Positions 58,597 to 64,000 of a stretch of DNA of 64,000 nucleotides are shown here, one piece after another; the first letter of the stretch is position 1; each line of letters begins with the position of its first letter. A model generated the notes under the pieces. It had not been told where the DNA came from. It saw only the letters and a program-made list of their open reading frames with translations, and did not search any database. The DNA is from JAKFWI01 sp031398975. GTDB taxonomy: Bacteria; Pseudomonadota; Alphaproteobacteria; Caulobacterales; Aquidulcibacteraceae. The DNA is taken from positions 62,001 through 126,000 of the forward strand of contig JANNOI010000041.1 of the NCBI GenBank assembly GCA_031398975.1, in the 5' to 3' direction. A program made the position numbers and the translations under genes.

Positions 58597-59562
58597 TCAG
58601 TTACGGGTCCTTGCGTCGGCGAGGATCACGGCGACCGCGCACGATGTCAGCCGGGTGCGGGCGCTGTCGGCGCGACTCGTCAGGATGATCGGAAGGCGCG
58701 CCCCCAGAACGGTGGCGGCGGCTTCCGCATCGCCCATGAAGGTCAATTGCTTGGCCAGCATGTTTCCGGCTTCGAGGTTGGGAACCAGCAGGATGTCGGG
58801 ATCGCCCGCCACGGTGGAGACGATGCCTTTCTCCCGCGCGGCGGCGGCCGAGACCGCGTTGTCGAAGGCGAGCGGCCCGTCCACGAGGCAATCTCCCAAT
58901 TGGCCGCGCTCGGCCATTTTCGCGAGACAAGCGGCGTCGATCGTGGCCGGCATGTCGGGATTGACGGTTTCGACAGCGGCGAGCGCGGCGACCTTGGCGG
59001 GCGCGCCTGCGGCCGGCGCATCGGGCGCGCGCAGCGCCGCCACCAGATCGACGGCGTTGCGCACGATATCGGCCTTATGCGCCAAGGTCGGGGCGATGTT
59101 GACCGCGCCGTCGGTGACCATGAAGGGCTTGTGGTAGTCCGGATCGTCGAACAGATAAGCGTGCGAGAGCCTGCGTTCGCCGCGCACCTTCGGGTTTTCG
59201 AGCACCGCGCGCAGCAATTCGTCCGTATGCAGAGAGCCCTTCATCAGCGCCCCGGCCTCTCCAGCCGCGGCCATCGCGCACGCAGCCTCGGCCGCGGCGT
59301 GGCTGTGTTCGGCGTCGGCGAGGCGCCAGCCCGAAATGTCGATCCCCGCTTCTTTCGCGGCTTTCTCGATGCGCGCCTTGGGCCCAACCAGAACGGGCGT
59401 AATCAAGCCGGCTTGGGCCGCCTCCGCCGCGGCCGCGAGCGCGCTGGCGGAGACCGGATGGACCACCGCCACAACCAGGCCGGGCAAGGCCCGGGCGCGC
59501 GCGATCACGGTGTCGGCATGGCGCGGTTTGGGGGCGGCTGCAGGATCAGGGGGGTTCACCAT
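58597..59562 (-). CDS. pta: Phosphate acetyl/butyryltransferase
   Basis: 321 residues of the short PTA/PTB family. VVHPVSASALAAAAEAAQAGLITPVLVGP at the N-terminus, GALMKGSLHTDELLRAVL, VNIAPTLAHKADIVRNAVDLV and DILLVPNLEAGNMLAKQLTFM are conserved. It converts acyl-CoA and phosphate to acyl-phosphate for the adjacent kinase. There is no N-terminal MaoC hydratase domain as in some alphaproteobacterial fusions. I chose the ATG at 59562, which overlaps the LpxR-like gene by seven bases; a longer in-frame start would lie well inside it. Confidence 0.9.
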   Translation of the reverse strand: MVNPPDPAAAPKPRHADTVIARARALPGLVVAVVHPVSASALAAAAEAAQAGLITPVLVGPKARIEKAAKEAGIDISGWRLADAEHSHAAAEAACAMAAAGEAGALMKGSLHTDELLRAVLENPKVRGERRLSHAYLFDDPDYHKPFMVTDGAVNIAPTLAHKADIVRNAVDLVAALRAPDAPAAGAPAKVAALAAVETVNPDMPATIDAACLAKMAERGQLGDCLVDGPLAFDNAVSAAAAREKGIVSTVAGDPDILLVPNLEAGNMLAKQLTFMGDAEAAATVLGARLPIILTSRADSARTRLTSCAVAVILADARTRN

Positions 59563-60578
59563 CGCCAATTCACCGTGAATGCGCCGAATTGCTGGGGATC
59601 GTCCTGGGTCTCGTATTCGGGCGAGCGTACGACATAGGTGTAGGCCAGCGCCGCGGGCCCGCGCTGCACCACCAGCCCCGCCTGCAGATCGCCCACCACC
59701 CAAGTGTGATCGACGCGCGCGCTGTCGCGGAACGTATTGCCGTCAAGAAACAGATCCCGCGCCACCAGCCGCGCATAGAAGCCCGCAAAGCCATAGGCGC
59801 GGATCCCCGGTTCGGCGCGCGCGAGCCCGGCCCCAGACAGCGACGGGCGGATGCGGGGGGGGCCGAAATCGTTGGAGAGCCCCGAACCGAGGCGCAGCGA
59901 TCCTCCCGCTTTGGCCTCGGTCCGCAACGTGCCGAGCGAGACCCCGACATTGGGCGAGAAATCGGCCTGCATCGCGCCGGAAGACTTTGTCAGAGGGTAG
60001 CGCCAGCGGCGATCGAGATCGACGGCGAATGCAACTTCGTCTTTCAGCTGGCTGTCCCAGCCCTTGGGATCGCCCGCCCCGATCAAAGCGTGAAAATTGC
60101 TCTGCAGCCATTCCCCGCCCGCGCTCGGGCCCACAAGGCCCACCGTGAGGTCCACGGAGCGGATCTCGTTGTCGCGCTCCATCACGAAGCTGTTTTGCAG
60201 ATAGAGAAAGCCCGCATACGGGTGCTGGTCCGGGGGGGCTATGGGGGCTTCGATGTCTTCGGGGGTGTAGATCAGGTGGCCGAGCGCCACGCCGTAACTT
60301 TGCGGCTGCATGCCGTTCAGCGCCTGCAGATTGCGGCCGAGCCACCGCACGAGGCTCGGGGCGTCGGAATAGGCGCCGCGCAGATTGAGTTGGATGCCGT
60401 TGGAATAATTGCGGTCCGACCCGCTGGCGAACGCGTCGTTCTCCAGGATCACGCCGAAGGAGCCCTCGCGCGGGGGAAAGCGTTTCCCGTCCGGGTCCGC
60501 CGCGCGCGCAGCGCCGGAGGAAACGCATAGCCCGACCGCCAACGCGCCGAGCAGGAAAGGCGTGCGCGCGGGGCTCAC
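59556..60578 (-). CDS. LpxR-like lipid A deacylase (outer membrane)
   Basis: 340 residues. A signal peptide ends near GAARA (residue 26). The LpxR pattern is present: FGVILENDAFASGSDRNYSNGIQ (Asn47/Asp48 active-site region), GHLIYTPEDI and DQHPYAGFLYLQ. The 12-stranded barrel ends with aromatic NWRW. LpxR enzymes remove the 3'-acyloxyacyl group of lipid A at the outer membrane. It overlaps the NodT-type gene by four bases, so it is part of an envelope/export operon that also carries pta-ackA-phaZ. Confidence 0.85.
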   Translation of the reverse strand: MSPARTPFLLGALAVGLCVSSGAARAADPDGKRFPPREGSFGVILENDAFASGSDRNYSNGIQLNLRGAYSDAPSLVRWLGRNLQALNGMQPQSYGVALGHLIYTPEDIEAPIAPPDQHPYAGFLYLQNSFVMERDNEIRSVDLTVGLVGPSAGGEWLQSNFHALIGAGDPKGWDSQLKDEVAFAVDLDRRWRYPLTKSSGAMQADFSPNVGVSLGTLRTEAKAGGSLRLGSGLSNDFGPPRIRPSLSGAGLARAEPGIRAYGFAGFYARLVARDLFLDGNTFRDSARVDHTWVVGDLQAGLVVQRGPAALAYTYVVRSPEYETQDDPQQFGAFTVNWRW

Positions 60579-62086
60579 GGCTTCATCGTCAAGGCGGCCG
60601 ACTTCTCCCCCGCCTCCGCCTCGGCCTCGGCCTCGGCCTGCGCCGACCAGCCCCCGCCGAGCGCCTTGTACAGCGCCACCAGCGCGACCGCGGCGTCAGA
60701 CTGGGCGCGCGCGTTTTGGGCCTCGGCGTTGCGCAACAGGCGCTCGGAATCGAGCAGATCCGCCAGCGCGATGTCGCCCGCATCGAAGCGCTGCGAGGCA
60801 AAGCCATAAGAGCGCTGGAAGGCGGCGCGGGCGTTCTTGCGGCGGGCGGCGGTCTCCACGGCGTGGCGATAATCGCTGAGCGCGCGCTCGGCGTCCTCCA
60901 GCGCTTCGAGCACGGCGGCTTCGTATTCGAGCGCGGCCTGTTGTTCGCGCGCGCGCGCGCCGCGCACCTCGGCGCGGATGCGCCCGCCGTCAAACACGCG
61001 CCACGAGATGAACGGCGCGACCGACCATTCATTGCTGCTGGAGCTAAACAAGTTGTACTTGTCCAGCGCCTCGAAGCCGCCGCTCGCGGAGATCGAGAGT
61101 TTGGGGAAATATTCCGCCACCGCCCCGCCCACTTCGGCGGTGCGGGCGGCGAGGCGGCGTTCGGCGGCGCGGACGTCGGGCCTGCGTCGCAACACATCGG
61201 CGCGTTCCCCGATCGGCAAGGCCATCAGCGTCGCTTCCGGGCCTTCGCTCGCGGCCAGAGGCAATTCGCTTTCCGGCAACCGGCCGAGCAACACCCCGAG
61301 CGCCAGGGCCGAACCCCGCGCCCGGCCCTCCAGACTTGGCAGCGCGGCGTCGGCGTCGGCGTATTCGGCGCTGGCGGCTTCGAGTTCGGCGGGCGCGAGA
61401 TCGCCCAGTTCGACGCGGGCGCGGGTGATGTCGAGGGTGGCGCGCAGGGTCTCGACCGAGGCCTTCTGCGCCTTCAACTCAAGTTGGGCGCCGCGCAGTT
61501 CGAAATAGGTGCGCGCGACTTCGCCGGCGATGCGGATGCGCACGCCGCGGGCCTCCTCCTGCTCGGCCTGCACGCGCGCCTGGGCGGCCTGGATGTCGCG
61601 GCGGACACCGCCGAACAGGTCGAGCTCCCAGGAGGCGTCAAAGCCCACCTCGCGGATCGTCTGGTCCCGCTCGACGCCGGGGATGGAGCCGATCGGCAGC
61701 GCGCCGTTTTCGCTCTGGCGACGCCGCGTCACCCCACCGGAGGCGTCCAAAGTCGGGGCGCGTCCGCCATTGGCGGCGTCCCGCGCGGCGCGGGCCTCCG
61801 CGATCCGGGCTTCGGCCTGGCGCACATCGAGGTTTTGCTCGAGCGCGGCCTCAATGAGGCGGTTGAGTGTGGGATCGCCCAGCGTGCGCCACCAGGTGGA
61901 GAGTTGGGCGGCCTCCGTGGGCGCGGGCGCGGTGCGGGCCCAGCCCGACCCGATCTCGAGCGCGGGCGGGCCTTTGTAGTCCGGGCCTACCGCGCAGCCC
62001 GCGAGCAGAGCGGCGGCGGGTAATGCGGCGGCGAACGCGCGCAGGCCGCCGCCTTCGGATTTCTCAGCAGACGAATTCCCTGACAT
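60575..62086 (-). CDS. NodT/OprM-type outer-membrane efflux lipoprotein
   Basis: 503 residues. The lipobox LAGC ends at Cys31, followed by VGPDYKGPP typical of NodT/OprM. Two OEP repeats contain the long coiled-coil helices (about 85-230 and 290-440; YFELRGAQLELKAQKASVETLRATLDITRARVELGDL, ALEDAERALSDYRHAVE). It should form the trimeric outer-membrane duct for the ABC-type permeases 10 bp upstream. The expected HlyD adaptor is not in the window and may lie beyond 64000. Confidence 0.92.
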   Translation of the reverse strand: MSGNSSAEKSEGGGLRAFAAALPAAALLAGCAVGPDYKGPPALEIGSGWARTAPAPTEAAQLSTWWRTLGDPTLNRLIEAALEQNLDVRQAEARIAEARAARDAANGGRAPTLDASGGVTRRRQSENGALPIGSIPGVERDQTIREVGFDASWELDLFGGVRRDIQAAQARVQAEQEEARGVRIRIAGEVARTYFELRGAQLELKAQKASVETLRATLDITRARVELGDLAPAELEAASAEYADADAALPSLEGRARGSALALGVLLGRLPESELPLAASEGPEATLMALPIGERADVLRRRPDVRAAERRLAARTAEVGGAVAEYFPKLSISASGGFEALDKYNLFSSSSNEWSVAPFISWRVFDGGRIRAEVRGARAREQQAALEYEAAVLEALEDAERALSDYRHAVETAARRKNARAAFQRSYGFASQRFDAGDIALADLLDSERLLRNAEAQNARAQSDAAVALVALYKALGGGWSAQAEAEAEAEAGEKSAALTMKP

Positions 62087-62096
62087 GGCGCCTCGC

Positions 62097-63203
62097 TTAT
62101 TGCAGTTTGCTGCGGACGAAGAGGGAGGCCGAAAGCAGCGTGACCACCGCGATCACTGCCAGCGGCCAGACATTGGCGAGCAGATCCGGCAGCGGCAGCG
62201 CCTTCAAGAAGCTGCCCTGCAGGATGATCAGGAAGTGCTTCAGCGGGATGCCCTCGGAAACCCAACGCAGCCATTCCGGGATGTTCTCGACCGGCGTGGC
62301 GAAGCCGGACATGAGGATCATCGGCACCGTCACCGCGAACGCGCCGAGGATCGCCTGCTGCTGGGTGGAGCAGACCGAAGAGATCGTCAGTCCGATGCCC
62401 ACCACAGAAAGAATGAACAAAACCAGCGAGCCAAACAGGGCGAGGAAAGACCCGGTGAACGGGGTCCCGAAGACCAACATCACGATCGAGATCATGGCCA
62501 GGCCCAACACCGATCCGATCAGCAAGGCCGGCAAGGTCTTGGCGACGATGATTTCGCTGGGCGAGGTGGGCGAGACGAGCAATTGATCGAACGTCCCCAA
62601 TTCCCGTTCCCGCGCGATCGAAAGGGAGGTGACCGTCAGCGCCACGAACGTGACAAGCACGCCCGCAAGGCTTGGCGTTATGAACCACCGGTACAACAAA
62701 TTAGGATTGAACCAGTTCCTCACTTCGGCGTCGCTTTCGCGCGGCGTCCCCGACAGTTCGGCGCCCAAGGTCGCGGCGATCGAACTGAGATAGCCCTGTG
62801 TGATCTGGCCGGCGTTGGCGCGCCGCCCGTCGATAATAAGTTGGGCGGTGGCGGGGCGGTTTGCGGCGATATCGCTGGAGAACGTCTGGGGGATGTCGAT
62901 CACGGCGATCACCTCCCCGCTGTCGATCATCTCGTTCAGGGCGCGCGCGTCGCGCACCATCACGATGTCCTTCACGAAACCCGCCCCGTCGATGCGCGAG
63001 ATGAGTTCCTGCGACCAGCGCCCCTCGTCGCGATTATAAACCGCGATATCGACATTGCGGACCTCAAGCGTGCCCGCGAACGGGAACACCAGAAGCTGGA
63101 TCAGGGGCGGCACGATCAGGATGGTGCGGCTCTTGGGATCGCGCAGGACGCTGAGCAATTCCTTGACGATCTGGGCCATCAGGCGGGTGGAGAACAGGCG
63201 CAT
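62097..63203 (-). CDS. ABC-2 type transporter permease (YhhJ/YbhR-like)
   Basis: 368 residues from the ATG at 63203. One N-terminal membrane helix precedes a large periplasmic domain (about 50-180: NVDIAVYNRDEGRWSQELISRI, IDIPQTFSSDIAANRPA). Five helices follow (about 185-368), including ERELGTFDQLLVSPTSPSEIIVAKTLPALLIG, the ABC-2 signature. It should pair with the upstream permease, an ATPase, an adaptor and the NodT-type duct as an exporter. The substrate is unknown. Confidence 0.9.
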   Translation of the reverse strand: MRLFSTRLMAQIVKELLSVLRDPKSRTILIVPPLIQLLVFPFAGTLEVRNVDIAVYNRDEGRWSQELISRIDGAGFVKDIVMVRDARALNEMIDSGEVIAVIDIPQTFSSDIAANRPATAQLIIDGRRANAGQITQGYLSSIAATLGAELSGTPRESDAEVRNWFNPNLLYRWFITPSLAGVLVTFVALTVTSLSIARERELGTFDQLLVSPTSPSEIIVAKTLPALLIGSVLGLAMISIVMLVFGTPFTGSFLALFGSLVLFILSVVGIGLTISSVCSTQQQAILGAFAVTVPMILMSGFATPVENIPEWLRWVSEGIPLKHFLIILQGSFLKALPLPDLLANVWPLAVIAVVTLLSASLFVRSKLQ

Positions 63204-63208
63204 GGGGT

Positions 63209-64000
63209 TCAGACATCCAGGCTTTTGGGTGTGCGGGCGCGCGAGATGCTGAGGAAGACCGCGCCGATGCCGGCCATCGCGGCCATGTTGGGCAGGATCA
63301 GCGCCCAGACATCCCCCGCCAGAAAGATCGTCTGCAGCGAGGACACAAAATAGCGCGCCGGTACGGCATGGGCGACCACCTGCAACGGCGCGGGCATCGA
63401 GGCGATCTCGAACAGAAAGCCCGAGAGCAGGAACGCCGGCAAAAGGCCCGAAAACAGCGCGGCCTGCGCGGCGATGAATTGGTTGCGCGCCAGCGCCGAG
63501 ATCAGCAAACCCTGGCCCAAGGCCGGCAGCAGGAACACCGCCGATGTCAGGATCAGCGCAAACCAGGAGCCCCGCAGCGGCACCCCAAGCACCACAGTCG
63601 CCACCAGCCCCGCACCGATGCACGCGATAAGCCCCAGGGCGAAATAAGGCAGCAGCTTGCCCAGCAGGATCTCGGTGACCCCGGCGGGCGTGGCCATCAG
63701 CGCCTCCATCGTGCCCCGCTCCCACTCGCGCGCCACCACCAAGGCCGTCAGCAGCGTGCCCACGATCGTCATGACGATGGCGATGGCGCCGGGAATGAAG
63801 ACGCGCCGGCTGTCGAGTTCGGGGTTGAACCAGAAGCGCGGCGTGAAGGAGACCCGCGCCGGGCGCGCCTCCTCGCCGTCCGCGCGCCACAGCGACACCA
63901 CACCCTCCGCATACGAGGCGATGAAGCTCGCCGTGTTGGGCTGGGAGCCGTCGGTGACGATCTGGACCAGGGGTTCGGAGCCGCCGCGCTGCAACCGTTC
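63209..64000 (-). CDS. ABC-2 type transporter permease (5' end outside window)
   Basis: 264 C-terminal residues of a second ABC-2 permease; the frame is open past 64000 and the apparent TTG start near the edge is not real. The ABC-2 signature REWERGTMEALMATPAGVTEILLGKLLPYFALGLIACIGAG is clear, with five hydrophobic helices. Its stop lies five bases before the next permease start. The pair corresponds to YbhS/YbhR-like heterodimers. An ATPase gene is expected just outside the window. Confidence 0.9.
   Translation of the reverse strand, partial: ERLQRGGSEPLVQIVTDGSQPNTASFIASYAEGVVSLWRADGEEARPARVSFTPRFWFNPELDSRRVFIPGAIAIVMTIVGTLLTALVVAREWERGTMEALMATPAGVTEILLGKLLPYFALGLIACIGAGLVATVVLGVPLRGSWFALILTSAVFLLPALGQGLLISALARNQFIAAQAALFSGLLPAFLLSGFLFEIASMPAPLQVVAHAVPARYFVSSLQTIFLAGDVWALILPNMAAMAGIGAVFLSISRARTPKSLDV

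Noticed and set aside
1..64000. CRISPR arrays, rRNA genes, prophage structural genes
   Set aside because: I saw no regular repeat-spacer pattern, rRNA sequence or phage morphogenesis gene on either strand.

Overview
The window is a high-GC alphaproteobacterial chromosome segment. The evidence is the linked order ntrB-ntrC-ntrY-ntrX, dat, hfq, hflX, mazG, together with an ispDF fusion, hisS-hisZ, tatABC-serS, a palindromic Zur box and GTTC-N7-GTTC LexA boxes. I cannot name a genus. The linkage resembles Caulobacterales/Parvularculales-like lineages.

Left part (1-13.6 kb): an accessory island. It holds a catabolic cluster with a partial glutathione S-transferase and a type I extradiol dioxygenase leftward. 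A [2Fe-2S] ferredoxin, Rieske oxygenase alpha and beta subunits, an FAD monooxygenase, a cytochrome P450 and a short-chain dehydrogenase run rightward. A reductive-dehalogenase-like double 4Fe-4S protein then reads leftward. Next come a DJ-1/PfpI protein, a truncated IS3-type element, a frameshifted HlyD-type export adaptor, a lower-GC Tat-exported ChaN/erythromycin-esterase-like protein and the 3' end of a large serine recombinase. The recombinase frame reads straight into a tRNA-Ser(UGA) gene, so that tRNA is the probable right edge of an integrated island. The left edge lies outside the window. Together the enzymes look like a pathway for an aromatic or polycyclic, possibly halogenated, compound. 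The substrate cannot be read from the sequence.

Middle part (13.8-46.2 kb): core genome. A tightly overlapping rightward run holds SPOR protein, D,D-carboxypeptidase, tmk, holB, tatD, an MBL-fold hydrolase and mazG. A leftward nitrogen-regulation block holds dusB, ntrB, ntrC, ntrY, ntrX, dat, hfq and hflX. In it both sigma54-type activators, NtrC and NtrX, lack the GAFTGA loop. ispDF and pncC/cinA read rightward. A long leftward run follows: SapC, DsbD/ScsB, a redoxin, hisS, hisZ, scpB, tatA, tatB, tatC, serS, marC, lpdA, a beta-helix membrane protein, lipA and a COQ10-like protein.

Right part (46.4-64 kb): envelope and accessory metabolism. It contains a tandem pair of DUF885 lipoproteins, the second with a destroyed metal motif, and a von Willebrand/YfbK lipoprotein. 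A small GIY-YIG-like protein sits behind two tandem LexA boxes. A TonB-dependent receptor and zur are divergent around a perfect Zur palindrome. The last run is leftward: ABC-2 permeases, a TolC/NodT-type outer-membrane lipoprotein, an LpxR-like lipid A deacylase, Pta, AckA and an intracellular PHB depolymerase, all closely spaced or overlapping.
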